A stretch of DNA of 64,000 bases from Paracyclopina nana (taxonomy: Eukaryota; Arthropoda; Copepoda; Cyclopoida; Cyclopettidae): positions 6,646,501-6,710,500 of the forward strand of contig JAGUCH010000002.1 of the NCBI GenBank assembly GCA_019096065.1, given 5' to 3'. Below are positions 21,347 to 32,600 of this stretch, in pieces. Numbering within the stretch: the stretch's first letter is position 1; the number at the start of each line of letters is the position of its first letter. The translations under genes and the position numbers were made by a program. The notes beneath the pieces are model-generated. The model worked only from the letters and a program-made list of their open reading frames with translations, made no database searches and was not told where the DNA came from.

Positions 21347-22990
21347 GAATGTACAGCCTAAACGCGAATTCACGAAAACGCGAATCAAAGAAACGAGATT
21401 CATAAAAATGAGAGCCATATATTTGCGATTCACATAAATGCGAATCACAAAACGGCAACCACATAATTTATTCCCAAATGAAAATTATCGTCTTCTCTTA
21501 TGTGAAACAATATTTGATTCATCCAAGTAGCTGAGATCGCGGTTCTTTCTTTTAGCCAAGCCAATTGCAGAACGAATTAGAGATGTCAGCTTTTCATTAT
21601 TAGGCTTAGAATAAGCAGTTTTCATGCCGTAATCAACCACTTTGCCCCACAAGGCCTTTGAGTAGTGGAAGTGGCAGCCTTTGATATGGACATCAGGCAG
21701 CTCTTCTGTCACTGCCTTCCTTATTCCTAGCTCGAAATCTGCCATAAACCATCTAGCAGACAACAACAAACCATTGTCATTGAGACATTTCTTTAATGAT
21801 GAGAAGTGGAGCTGATAAGTCTCATATGTTTTGTCTGGGAGAAAGGAGAAGGTGCAAGGAACCCAAATGTCAGGTTGAACTTCACAGGACATAATAAAAA
21901 GCTGGCTCCATAGTTTTGGCGATGTTTTAAATGTTCCATCTCCAGATATTGAGTCACTTCTTGCCAATATTTCAAGAGACTCTTTGGTTGCCAAGGTAAT
22001 GATTCTTCCTTGCTTGTGATTATAAACATCACACTTGATTAGACTCTCTGTGTAGCTTGGGGCAATCATGAACCACTTTGATTGAGCATTAAAGTCCTGA
22101 AATGTTTTGGGAGCACTAGGGATAAACTCCCTTCTTTTCCTGTACATACAAGCTTGGATTCCACGGAAAGAGCTGATTTCTTGAAGAAAACTTGTCTTTG
22201 CCTCATGGCTAAGAGTGGCCACAAACTCTAGTCTGACTGAGTCAAATATTTTCATTACAGACTTAGTAGGGTCCTTGGCCACTTCTTCTATCAGTTTGGC
22301 ATTAAATCGTTTGACAAGGTGCATTGTGGGAGATGGTGCACATGCATGATTGGATGGTAGCTTCATCAGGTGATATTTTGGCACTCCATCACAGCTAACA
22401 GCCTTTTTTGCTGTGGCATAGACATTATTGACACGAATTTTTGAGCAGGAATTGCATGAAAAGTAAGCTGTTCCTTCTTCAGTACCAGTTTCCTTTTGCC
22501 TTCTGAATGTGTATGGTGGAACTTCAAGAGTTACCAACCATCTCACCTCACCAGCTCTTTTTCCTGATTTAAACACAGTTTTTTTGACAATGAATTCGTG
22601 ACATTCCATCACTTCAGACTCCGTATCACTTTCTGTGTCACTACTATCACGTTGAGCCATGCAAACACCAAAGGTGGAAAAGAGCACCAATAATAAATAC
22701 AGAAACTCAAATAACATCTTGTAAGTCTCACACTACAATCCTCTCACAAAAATGGAACAAGTAAATCTGCGCGCGCAAGAAATGCTGAGCAGGCAACGGA
22801 ATATTAGTGCATAGATAGCAAAACCTCTCTTTTTGCCATTTTCACGGAAAAAAGTTGCATCATTATTGTTATTATAGTCACTTATTTTAAAAATTGCGTT
22901 TTTGTGATTCGCATTTTAGAAGCTCTCATTTATATGATTCGCCTATAATTGATTCGCATTTTTGTGAATTCGCGTTTAGTCTGATATACC
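21347..22990 (-). mobile_element. MULE-type (Mutator-like) DNA transposon
   Basis: Inverted ends share CTAAACGCGAATTCAC (left 21357 on, right as reverse complement up to about 22980) and further GCGAATCA motifs over about 65 bp. The direct repeat GCTGCTAG flanks both sides (21339-21346 and 22991-22998), an 8-bp target duplication. The interior encodes a MULE-like transposase on the minus strand. The outermost 10 bp of the two ends match poorly, so the exact ends are uncertain by a few bases. Confidence 0.85.
21485..22717 (-). CDS. MULE-like transposase
   Basis: A single 410-residue frame. Residues 90-140 hold a Cys/His cluster (YFSCNSCSKIRV...HLMKLPSNHAC) like the FLYWCH/WRKY-type DNA-binding region of MULE transposases. 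The transposase core has ISGDGTFKTSPKLWSQLF (first catalytic Asp) and RWFMADFELGIRKAVTEELP with CHFHYSKALWGKV (second Asp and the C/H motif). The frame ends about 70 residues after the second Asp, and I do not see the third acidic residue in its usual place, so the C-terminus may be shortened or continue through an intron. The true start may be the internal MAQRDSSDTESD rather than the hydrophobic upstream Met. Confidence 0.8.
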   Translation of the reverse strand: MLFEFLYLLLVLFSTFGVCMAQRDSSDTESDTESEVMECHEFIVKKTVFKSGKRAGEVRWLVTLEVPPYTFRRQKETGTEEGTAYFSCNSCSKIRVNNVYATAKKAVSCDGVPKYHLMKLPSNHACAPSPTMHLVKRFNAKLIEEVAKDPTKSVMKIFDSVRLEFVATLSHEAKTSFLQEISSFRGIQACMYRKRREFIPSAPKTFQDFNAQSKWFMIAPSYTESLIKCDVYNHKQGRIITLATKESLEILARSDSISGDGTFKTSPKLWSQLFIMSCEVQPDIWVPCTFSFLPDKTYETYQLHFSSLKKCLNDNGLLLSARWFMADFELGIRKAVTEELPDVHIKGCHFHYSKALWGKVVDYGMKTAYSKPNNEKLTSLIRSAIGLAKRKNRDLSYLDESNIVSHKRRR

Positions 22991-23130
22991 GCTGCTAGCT
23001 TTTACAACCTTAGGTGGGAAGAGAAAAATTGTGATCTTGTCAAGACTGAAAGCCAAGACGCCTATTATTTAGTCTATAAACTCTTGAAACTAACTTCTAA
23101 GAGAGCTTTAAAACTTTATTTTCTATTTAA

Positions 23131-24907
23131 GGAAAACCTTCGCAGAATTTTCAATAACCACTCTAGCGGCACCAAGAGCTTTTAGAAAATCTTATGGACC
23201 ATCTTGAGGGGCTACCTCTAGATAGTCACCATGCCAAAGGGTTTTGCCCCTGGGCCCCTGGGAGGGGAGATATTGGCCCTCAAAGTTTTGGGAAATTCTT
23301 ATGAAGTAAAACTTTGGGCCCCTCTCATGGCCCTATGAAGCAACTTTTATCTACCCATTTTTTGGTCATTGTTGGGCCCCCTAAGGGTGTTTTTGGAAAT
23401 GGGATAAAAGTTGTCGCACTGCATGCCCACTGTGCTCCAAGGGGCAAAATGTGAATTTTAGGCGTTAACTTTGGAGCAAAATTGAGGGAACTCCCCCCGG
23501 TTGAATTTTGTTCATTTTTTGCACAAAGTCAGTCAAAGATGAGTACTTTCAAATAAAAAAATAAAAAAATGGTCCATTTTTGATAGGAGCCAGATATTGT
23601 CCGTCAAAGTTTTGCTAATTTTAGCCATAATAACTTTGTTTAACAGACTTCAGATTCATGACCTAAAAATGAAATTTTATTTTAATAATAATATGTTGTG
23701 AACATTTTTTATTATAGTCATTTTTTGTTTTGGCAGCATCTGGGGGTACTTCTATAATAAACATTTTAGGATTTTTGGAAAAAATGGTTTAATTATAAAA
23801 CCTTAGTTTCTGAATGATAAAATGAAAATGCATGAACTGGAAATGAAATTTTATTATAAATATGGGGTATAAAGAGCAACTTTTATTATTGTCATACTTA
23901 GGTGTTCTTAATTTTAGGGGCAGTTATTTGATAAAAACTAATACATTTACTGTTAAAGTACCCCCAAAAATGATCCATCACTATAATGACAAAAATAAAA
24001 GTTGTTGAATATACCACATATTTATAATAAAATTTCATTTTTAGCTCAATATATATAAGTTCATTTAACAAATAGATAAGTTTAAACAAGACTGATGTAT
24101 GTTTATTATAAAAGTATCTTAAAACACAATCAAACCTCATTTTAGTAAAAATAAAAGTTGCTTGCCACAACCAATAATTATAATAAAATTTCATTTTTGA
24201 AGGTGAAAAATGAATTATGTAACATACAAACTTAATTCTTGCAACTAACACCATTTTTTACAAAAAATCATAGAACTTTTATTAAGGAAGTACCCCCAGA
24301 TGCTGCCAAAACAAAAAATGACTATAATAAAAAATGTTCACAACATATCATTATTATAATAAAATTTCATTTTAGGTCATGAATCTGAAGTCTGTTAAAC
24401 AAAGTTATTATGGCTAAAATTAGCAAAACTTTGACGGACAATATCTGGCTCCAATCAAAAATGGACCATTTTTTTATTTTTTTATTTGAAAGTACTCATC
24501 TTTGACTGACACTGTGCAAAAAATGAACAAAATTCAACCGGGGGGAGTTCCCTCAATTTTGCTCCAAAGTTAACGCCTAAAATTCACATTTTGCCCCTTG
24601 GAGCACAGTGGGCATGCAGTGCGACAACTTTTATCCCATTTCCAAAGACACCCTTAGGGGGCCCAACAATGACCAAAAAATGGGTAGATAAAAGTTGCTT
24701 CATAGGGCCGTGAGAGGGGCCCAAAGTTTTACTTCATAAGAATTTCCCAAAACTTTGAGGGCCAATATCTCCCCTCCCAGGGGCCCAAGGGCAAAACCCT
24801 TTGGCTTGGTGACTATCTAGGGGTAGCCCCTCAAGATGGTCCATAAGATTTTCTAAAAGCTCTCGGTGCCGCTAGAGTGGTTATTGAAAATTCTGCGAAG
24901 GTTTTCC
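23131..24907. mobile_element. 1.8 kb near-palindromic (foldback) element with TTAA target duplications
   Basis: Starts GGAAAACCTTCGCAGAATT and ends with its reverse complement; TTAA lies directly outside both ends (23127-23130, 24908-24911). The left and right arms (about 650 bp each) match almost base for base, for example TAACTTTGTTTAACAGACTT at 23629 against its reverse complement near 24390. The centre (23663-24370) is built of repeated modules containing ATGAAATTTTATTATAA in both orientations, so the palindrome continues nearly to the middle near 24019. No coding capacity. TTAA duplications fit piggyBac or Kolobok; GG termini favour a Kolobok-like non-autonomous element. Confidence 0.85.
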
Positions 24908-24911
24908 TTAA

Positions 24912-25466
24912 CAGTTGCATTTCTTCGTTTATTTCCTCAAACCCTACAAAAAATGATCTTATGTAATTCTCAATAGAGCTAAATGCAACTAAAAAATTCT
25001 AATGAGCTGCAGCGTAAAGCGGATACAATGCTGCTTCCATCTTAAAGTTTCGTGCAGAAGCATTAAAATACAAAAATATTACGTTCAGTTCCATAAAATT
25101 ATCAGCTTACCAGTGATTTTTTGCTGCACTTTGGAATAGCAATTTGCAAGATCTTATGTTATTACTGACAGTAGATATTCGCTTAAAGATGAAGGGCAGC
25201 GCCTAACTAAGACTTCAAAAAGTATGATTTAAGAGAAAAGTCCATTTCTCGGGATGGTTTTGGTTTATTGGTTCAATTTGTATGTAAAAGCCTCTTACGC
25301 AGGTTTCCCAAATTCAACACAATCTTTTTTGTAGTTGATTCTTCCTGCATACCAAAGCGTTTCCGAAAAGAAATGGATAAATAGCAGATATCTTTTGCTA
25401 GTGACGAAAAACATTTTTTGTATTTTCAATCTTAGAAAAAGGAGAGCTTCAGGATCATCAACGTAC
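24912..25466. other. intergenic, nothing recognised
   Basis: AT-rich sequence between the foldback element and the NUP43 3' end. No exon, RNA gene or terminal repeat seen. Confidence 0.5.
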
Positions 25467-26678
25467 TTAGATACCGATGTCGGGAATCACAAAAATGGCC
25501 TCCGAGTCACCGGCTACTAGAACGGAAGAGCTTAACACTGACATGCTGTTGGCTGGTAAGGCCATTGGAGCCATCAAGGACTTTGTGTCAACCCTATGTT
25601 TTACTGAGTCGGAATTTAACCAAAAGCAAGTTGAAGCAGCCTGCTGGCCTTGAGGAGCAATAGCAAACATGGACTGAGCTTTTTCAACATTCCTGCCATT
25701 CCAATGCCAAACATCTCCATTTTGTGAGCAAGTAAACAAATGATCTGGTTGTTGATCATGAAAATGAACCTCACTCACGGCGCCCGGATGCGCTTTCACC
25801 ACACTCAAGGGGTAATCCTTACTTCTAAGGTCCCAAAACGCTAGTGTCCCGTTGGTGCCCCCACCAACCATGATGTGTGGCTGAGTGGGATGTTTGGCAA
25901 GGCATCCAACACCTACCAGATCCATGGACAATTGGCAAATCTTTACGGGCTGCTCTTCATTGCTGCGTAGATCCCATAGCTTGACTTGTCCTCTCGCATT
26001 AGAAGCCGCAACTTCATCTTGCTTCAGGAACAGTGCCGAAGACAACGATCCACTATCCGCTGAGGGGAATGTCTTGACAGGTACTTGCCTCTTAGCATTC
26101 AAGAGGAACATTTTCCCATCATACCCTACCGAAATGATGTGTTCTCCAGCGCTTGTCACTCCATTGCAAGAGCTAAAAAATCAAAGTGCGACTGATGCTA
26201 CGATTTTCCAGCGAGTAGTCTCTCTACCTTGACTTGTGCAACTGATCCCATTTGCCAGCCAGGACTAATTTATAGCCGGTAGATGCCAAATTTGCGATAT
26301 CATCTCGCACAATGCGTAGAAGGCTCACCGAGCCGTCCGAAGACGACACAGCAAGGAGATCGGAATACAGGAATTGGATCTCCGTCACATCTCCAATCTT
26401 GTGATCAAAGGAAGCCAAGAGTTGAGGCTCGGCCATTTTGTCCTCAGTGTCAGCCTCTCCTCGGCCTCCACACCAGTTCCACAGAGTGACCTCATTCTCC
26501 TTCAAATCACTCATGATTGGCAAACGATTCATTTAAATCAGTGAAAACTTACTAAGTCATCCCATGACCCACACACAAATAAAGATGGTAAAATGTCCTC
26601 TGATGGCCTCCATCTGATCTTGTTCTGCTTTTTGAACACAAAGCGGCCTCTAGGTTGGTTGCCTGCAGTTACGGTCAT
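25467..26678 (-). CDS. NUP43: nucleoporin Nup43 (Y-complex WD40 protein)
   Basis: Three exons, 26678-26553, 26499-26228 and 26172-25467, encode 367 residues (human 380). WD40 repeats span the protein: KIRWRPSEDILPSLFVCGSW, GDVTEIQFLYSDLLAVSSSD, SVGYDGKMFLLNAKRQ, GQVKLWDLRSNEEQP, VGGGTNGTLAFWDLRS and VHFHDQQPDHLFTCSQNGDV followed by WHWNG. The last block is highly characteristic of Nup43. The protein is a peripheral subunit of the Nup107-160 Y complex of the nuclear pore and also associates with kinetochores (family knowledge). Introns are 53 and 55 bp. The start ATG (MTVTAGNQPRG) is 42 bp from the inner end of a hAT-like MITE, so the MITE occupies the proximal promoter. Confidence 0.92.
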
Positions 26679-26719
26679 TTCGGCTTTTCGAATTTGAGTC
26701 CCGTCTTGCCGCTTCTGAG

Positions 26720-26995
26720 CAGGGTGACCAGAAAATTTGATAGGGTTGTAGCCAGATTTCTCAGAAAAATAGCCACGTTTGGCTATCTAAGAAAAATGAC
26801 TCAAAATAGCCACAAATTGTCGAATTCCCCTGCTTTTTCGACGTTTTTCAAACATTTATAAAGTAAAAATATCAAAATTTCGGGCATTTCAAAAATAGCC
26901 ACAATTGGCTACGGCTATTTGGCCAAAATTTCTGTAGCCACACATGGGTGTAAAATAGCCACTTTGGCTAAAAATAGCCGCATCTGGTCACCCTG
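26720..26995. mobile_element. hAT-like MITE with CAGGGTGACCAGA ends
   Basis: The left end CAGGGTGACCAGA is matched by TCTGGTCACCCTG at the right end. The 8-bp flanks are CTTCTGAG (26712-26719) and CTTCTGAC (26996-27003), one mismatch, as expected for hAT target duplications. The inside repeats short AAATAGCCAC motifs in both orientations and codes for nothing. Confidence 0.85.
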
Positions 26996-27193
26996 CTTCT
27001 GACCGTTTTGTTTACTTATCCATTTCTGTTATTTAATCCGCGTAAAGCCGTCCACTCACTAAACAAAAGGTCACGCACAAGCAATCAAGCATATTTCTGT
27101 CAAAGGCAAGGAGCAACTAACCTACAGAATTTGAATTTGTTATTTAGCTGATCAAGGATAATGCAAGGGTTGACGAGTCTCACGGTTTGTATT

Positions 27194-28465
27194 TTAATGA
27201 TTTTTAGTACGCTTAACTGCTGTCATCGACATTCTCTGGCTGTTTAGCTGAGGTTGAAACAAAAGCAGTTTAGTGTAACTAGCAAGTAATGATTTCCAGT
27301 AAGCATAGATGTCTGCCATTTTCAAGTGACTCTTGACGAAGGAATGTCCAGCAGCAGCAATCTTTTGAGCCATGTCATCGTGGGCGCGTAGGAATTCGAG
27401 GAGGTCGTGAATTTCCTGCTCTGTGGCTTTAGCAGGGACTGGCACATAGTGAATCCAGGGTATTAGAGCGGGATAAAAAAATTCATTCCATTCTGATCCC
27501 ACATGCAAAACCAATGAGCCACAAAGAAACAAATGCTTGAAACGAAAACTGGCAGCAACACCTCTAAAGTTGAAGAGATACTTGTACTTGCAATGCTCTT
27601 CTAAGCTGACATCTCTTGCCGGCTCAGCGCCCAGGGAATCTTGAATAGACTTCCAAGCCTGATTCTTGGTGTATTGTGCATCCACGAGTTCAGGCATAGA
27701 CCTTGACAAGTACACCAGACTATCTCTCTCAGATGACGTCCTCGAGCCTCTAAAAAATGCCTGCTCAAGCTTGTCTTTCCAAGGCCATCTATCAGCTTCG
27801 GCTAGCAATAATTTGCTCATCAAATCCCATCGGCCTAGTCCAGTTGGATACCTGGAGATTGCTGGACCGCCAGCCCAAAACGTCCAGGCAGGATAGTATA
27901 TATCAGAGTAGTCTTTCGTTTTAGAAAACGACATTAGCGGTAAGGGTGAGGGCGAAAAGTGCCTAGAAAAAGATTCATGTGACAATCTTAAATTAGCAAG
28001 AATTATTTGCACTTACTTATTAATAAAGGGCCAATCATTGTTGTTGACCACAATTTCAAAGTCAGGCAAAATGGGGGATAATTTCAGAAGGAAATGCTCC
28101 ACACCATCGCACCTGGCAGGGAACAGACAATGAGCGCTGGACTTGTACAATGTACCATTGATGTTTTTGTATGTGACTGGAGAGGTGGCTAGTTCTCTAG
28201 CTGCATCTAGCATGTCTTCGGTGATGCCATTTTGAAAAGGGGCCAAATCTTGGGAAATGACAAGTTCATAACCACAGTAGAGGTCTTTGCCTTCCCCAAC
28301 ACTTGAACATGACGGTTGCTTCGCATCATTTATATCATTTATAAATTGTGACCATGATTGCGAGTAAATGTTGGCTTTCTTATGACTGCTGCTGCTACTA
28401 CATCCTTCCTCGGCCTTGCATGGCACGATTATAAAGACAGACAAAAAGGCAAGAACTGGAAGCAT
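27194..28465 (-). CDS. POGLUT1: protein O-glucosyltransferase 1 (Rumi, CAP10 family)
   Basis: Two exons, 28465-28017 and 27962-27194, give 405 residues. An N-terminal signal peptide ([20 protein letters not shown]) is followed by the CAP10 domain: [89 protein letters not shown] and [20 protein letters not shown]. The enzyme adds O-glucose (and xylose) to Ser in EGF repeats of Notch and other proteins in the ER, and is needed for Notch signalling. The C-terminus ends VKRTKNH, without the KDEL-like tetrapeptide of human and fly relatives, so ER retention may differ or an alternative 3' exon may exist. The start codon lies 10 nt downstream of the UBL4A stop on the same strand. Confidence 0.94.
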
Positions 28466-28475
28466 GGCAACAGCT

Positions 28476-29061
28476 TTAGAAATTCAATTCTTTGGTCTCT
28501 TGGTAGTTTCGCGAAATTCTCTCCACGTCATCAAGGCTCAGTGCTCCGAGCTTTTTGTGGAAAATCTGGAAGAGTATTTCCTACATGAACAAAGGTGCGG
28601 GAAGTTTGGCAAGAGAACGTACCGTCATAAAATGTGATACAACTCTTTTAGTGTCAGTGTCACTAGTGAAATGCTGTCGTAGGCTTTTGTAAAGTTCAGC
28701 TTCAAGGCTGGCCACAGATAGTTCTTCGGTAGGACGGAAATTCTGACGACTTGGCGCAGGCGTGGCCGTAGGCGTGGCAGCAGCCTCTCTCTTTAATATG
28801 AGATTAAGCTTAGAGCCGTCAGTCAATTTGTAAGCAGACAGAAAAGTGCCATCTAAAAGAAAAAGAAACTTGGAAACGCGTCCTCTAACATTGACAAGTC
28901 AGTTTACCTTGTAGGGTTTTTCCTTTGTATAGTAGTTTCTGCTCTGCTTTGCCAAGCTTTAATTTAGCCTCAATATCTGATTTAAGTTGGTCCACAGTGT
29001 AATCCTCTTTCGCATCAACGCAGCACTCAACTCCACCCAAAACTTTGACTGATAAACGCAT
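28476..29061 (-). CDS. UBL4A: ubiquitin-like protein 4A (Get5) of the tail-anchored protein pathway
   Basis: Three exons, 29061-28908, 28852-28623 and 28580-28476, give 162 residues (human 157). The N-terminal ubiquitin-like fold reads MRLSVKVLGGVECCVDAKED, then KLLYKGKTLQDGTFLSAYKL and SKLNLILKREA. After a Pro/Ala/Thr linker comes the C-terminal Tugs region: ELYKSLRQHFTSD, RVVSHFMT and KKLGALSLDDVERISRNYQE, matching the human RLTLDDIERLASRF motif. UBL4A with BAG6 and GET4 hands tail-anchored membrane proteins to the GET3 ATPase and is also part of cytosolic quality control. Introns are 55 and 42 bp. The stop codon is 10 nt before the POGLUT1 ATG. The start is 585 bp from the divergent PNPLA6/7 start. 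Confidence 0.88.
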
Positions 29062-29646
29062 CTTATGACCTTAAATCATGCCTAAAACTTTAAGGAAGTT
29101 AAGAATAGAGAATTTTGAAGTCTGTATCTAAAGTGCAGTGGAAACAGAGCTGGGTCACTTAGATGAGAAAATGACGATCTAAAAATGCCACGATCTCACC
29201 ATATGTCAGCTAGTTGGTCATCTGTTGGGACCTTAAATAGGCAAGCTTGCATCGTTTATTATTTCAGATTAATTTCAAGCATGTTTTTGAAGTGCATGAT
29301 TAGAAACACCCCATGAAACTGTGACTATTATCAGAAAGTTACTGGGAAAATGCTCTAAAAAATAAAGTTCTACTCACTTTTTTAAAAGTTAAAAGAGTGC
29401 GTGATTTATTTTTAAGGGCTTCATTTTTCTGTTTAGTTAGGCAACTTTTGAATAAATCTATCACAGTTAAAGGTATCACCTACATGACAAATCAATTGAA
29501 AATGAAAAGCTATGGATGCGTTAAATTCGCCAGCATTCATGTTACATCAAAAAAAAAAGAATTCTATCAATGAACTTTGTCGACCTAGAATGTCGATGCG
29601 ATACTTGAGGTATGGAAAAATAATAAATGACTGAGAAAACTGCGTA
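29062..29646. promoter_or_regulatory. divergent intergenic region between UBL4A and PNPLA6/7
   Basis: Both flanking genes start outward from this 585-bp stretch, so it must hold both promoters. No specific element could be named; one A-rich tract occurs near 29550. Confidence 0.4.
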
Positions 29647-32600
29647 ATGACATGGTTGTTTGGAAGGCCGAGCAGCGAGCCCATCGGGGCAGACGCTCAA
29701 GTAATGGAAGGCGAGGAAAGAGGGTTCTTAATGGAGAAATTATCTTGGTTTACCAACATGTTGTCTTTGCTGGCTCCGAGCGTTGCCTCCGCCATTATAG
29801 AGGCGCCTCTATGGGCCATTCTGCTAATGGTGTTGTCTATCGCCTTACCGGCGTTGTGGATAATGTCTGAGGTGCTGCGTCGCATCCGGGCAGATGCCCC
29901 AAAGCGTGTCAGAGCTGTCAAAGAGTTTGTGGTACCTGGAGAAGGTCCTCGCTTCCGTAAAAGGGATAAAATCGAGTTCATGGGTAGGAGAGTGTTTCGA
30001 AATGCAAAGGCCGTCGGAAGCTTCATTCGAGGTGGTCAAGGCCGAAAACGCAAGGCGATGGCAAAGCTGGTGAAAAAAGTGTTTTCTCGTGGCACGCCAG
30101 AGTTTCAAAGTCAAGTTTACCTCCCCGAGTTACCCGACGAGTACTTACAGGAAGAAACTGACAGTGTGCAAGACGAGGGGCCTTTGCATGGAACCCTCAT
30201 TCCTATCGTCCTCAAGAACCTTAGAGTGTTTGGCCACATCGACAACAAGATTTTTATTGAGGTCATGAAAAACATTTGCACCATCAGCCTCAAGGCACAC
30301 GATTCCTTGTTCAAGGTGGGTGAGCATGATGAAAATATGTACATCATTGAGAGTGGCTGTATCAATGTGTTTAGCACGAGCAAAGACCCTCGCACTGGAG
30401 AAGTTCAAACTACCATTTTGAAAAAAGTCAGGTCTGGAGAGGCTCTGTTCAGTCTCTTGAGCTTCATTGAGCATTTAGGGGGTCGTAAGAAAATGTACAA
30501 AACGGTATCGGCTAACGCCACTGAGGACACAAAAGTTATCAAGATCTCATTCAACAGTTTTAGAGAGAGCCTTCTGCAGCATTCAGAGAGTTTGTCAAGA
30601 GTGGTTCAAGTGGTAATGGTTCGGCTGCAAAGAGTGACACTTTTGGCTTTACATCAATACTTGGGTTTAGGGGCTGAGCTTTTGTCCCACTCCAACAGGG
30701 GAGGAGAAAAAACTGCTCATGGTCCGATGTCAAGACAGTCATCAAAGCAACATCAAGAGCTTAAAAACTTACTTAGAAAACAATTATCCAACCCTGAATC
30801 ATCAGAGCTTGAGCAACAGAATAATGCTCAGAATCAGCCCTCAGTCTATGTGACTTCTCCGACAGTTATAATGCACAAACCTGAAATCGAGCACATGTCG
30901 AATGATGAGCTGAAACAGCTTTCTGTTGAAGCTTTTCTTGAAGTTCTGGGCTTAACAACTGATGACATTGAAGATTTTGCTCCGGACATTAGAGAACACA
31001 TCAACATCAATGAGCCAGGTTTGCATTGATGAAATGCCATGGTTGAAATTTCTTCTCTAACTTAGGTTATTTTACAGGCGAAGGTGACATCCTTGTTATT
31101 GAGGATTCCAATGACAGCCCCTCTTTAATGATTGTTCTTTGTGGAAGCGTGGAGCTTTCGCAAAAGAACTTTGACACTGGTGTACCAACCAAGATTCACA
31201 AGGCCCATGTGGCTGGAGTTCTTTGTCAATTGCAAACATTGACGAATGAGCCGAGCTTCTTCACTGTAAAGGCGATTGTCAAGGACACCAAAGTGAGTGC
31301 TATTATAGCTTAGTTATGGTAAATGCTTAATTTAACTTGCATGGTTCTCATTAAAGGTAGCAAGGTTGGACTCGAAGTTCGTGCGAAGATGTATGGAGCA
31401 TAAAGCTGATGTGGCTTTGAAATTGGCCATGTCTGTAATTGATAATTTGTCCCCATATGTGAGGTCAATCGACTTCGCTCTGGAGTGGTTGCAGGTGGAG
31501 TCTGGGAAGGCTTTGTACAAGCAGAATGACGAGGCTGACTCCACTTATGTGGTACTCTCTGGTCGTTTAAGGTATCACGACTTGTTCTGTTCGTATCCAT
31601 CAACTAATTTAAGTTTTAAAGCTAGAATCTTGCATCGTTTGTGAGTGCTGCATTCATTTTAGCTTTTGTCTTGCGTTATTTTTAAGTGGTCATTTTTGCA
31701 TTATGAATTCAACATCATCTTTTCAGGTCTGTAATTCGACAAGATAACAACAAAAAAACAATGGTAGCAGAATATGGTCGTGGTGACCTCATCGGAATTG
31801 TTGAAACATTGTCGAATACGACGAGGAAGACCACAGTGATTGCTGTCAGAGACTCGGAAGTGGCGAAAATTCCCGCTGGTCTGATCGACTCTATTAAGTC
31901 TCGTTACCCTGTGGTCTTGCTCAGACTTCTAAAACTCTTGGGAGAAAAGCTTCAACAGTCATGGGAGGCGTCGAATGATCCTTTAAAATCTGGGCCAAAC
32001 TTGGCGCAAAGCAACTTTTCCACAGTTGCGATCATTTCAATTTCTCCCAACATCCCAACCACGTCATTTTGCATGGAACTATTGCACCCTTTAATAAGAA
32101 TCGATCACACCCTCAGGTAGGCTTGAGCTTTTCATCGTAGATTCGTACCTGCAAAGCAAACATTATTTTCTCAGGCTCACTAAAGAATACGTTCTTGAGG
32201 AGCTGGGTAGCTCTGCCTTTGACAAAGCACAGGATTTTCGCCTTGCGGAATGGCTAGCTGGTCAAGAAGATAACCATCGGATTGTTTTGTACCAATGCGA
32301 GCCAGAGCTTACTGCATGGACCAAACTCTGTATCCGCCATGCTGATGTCATATTTATTCTCACGGACCCTAAAGATGCACCCTCGATAAAACCTCTGGAG
32401 CAAGGCTTAGAAAATCTCTCGCGTCGCACCCGTAAAGAAATGATTTTCTTGCACAGTGAGACCACCAAGTACCCAGAGGGAACGTCGGAATGGCTCAAAT
32501 TGAGAAATTGGATAAATGCTTACTACCACATTAAGTGCCCAAGAAGAATGAGTTCGAGGAAGACGAAATACGACAAAATACTCAATGGTCCACCTCCTGA

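Noticed and set aside
23898-24254. 118-codon minus-strand frame in the foldback element
   Set aside because: It falls in the AT-rich palindromic core; the same frame is mirrored in the other arm and has no domain.
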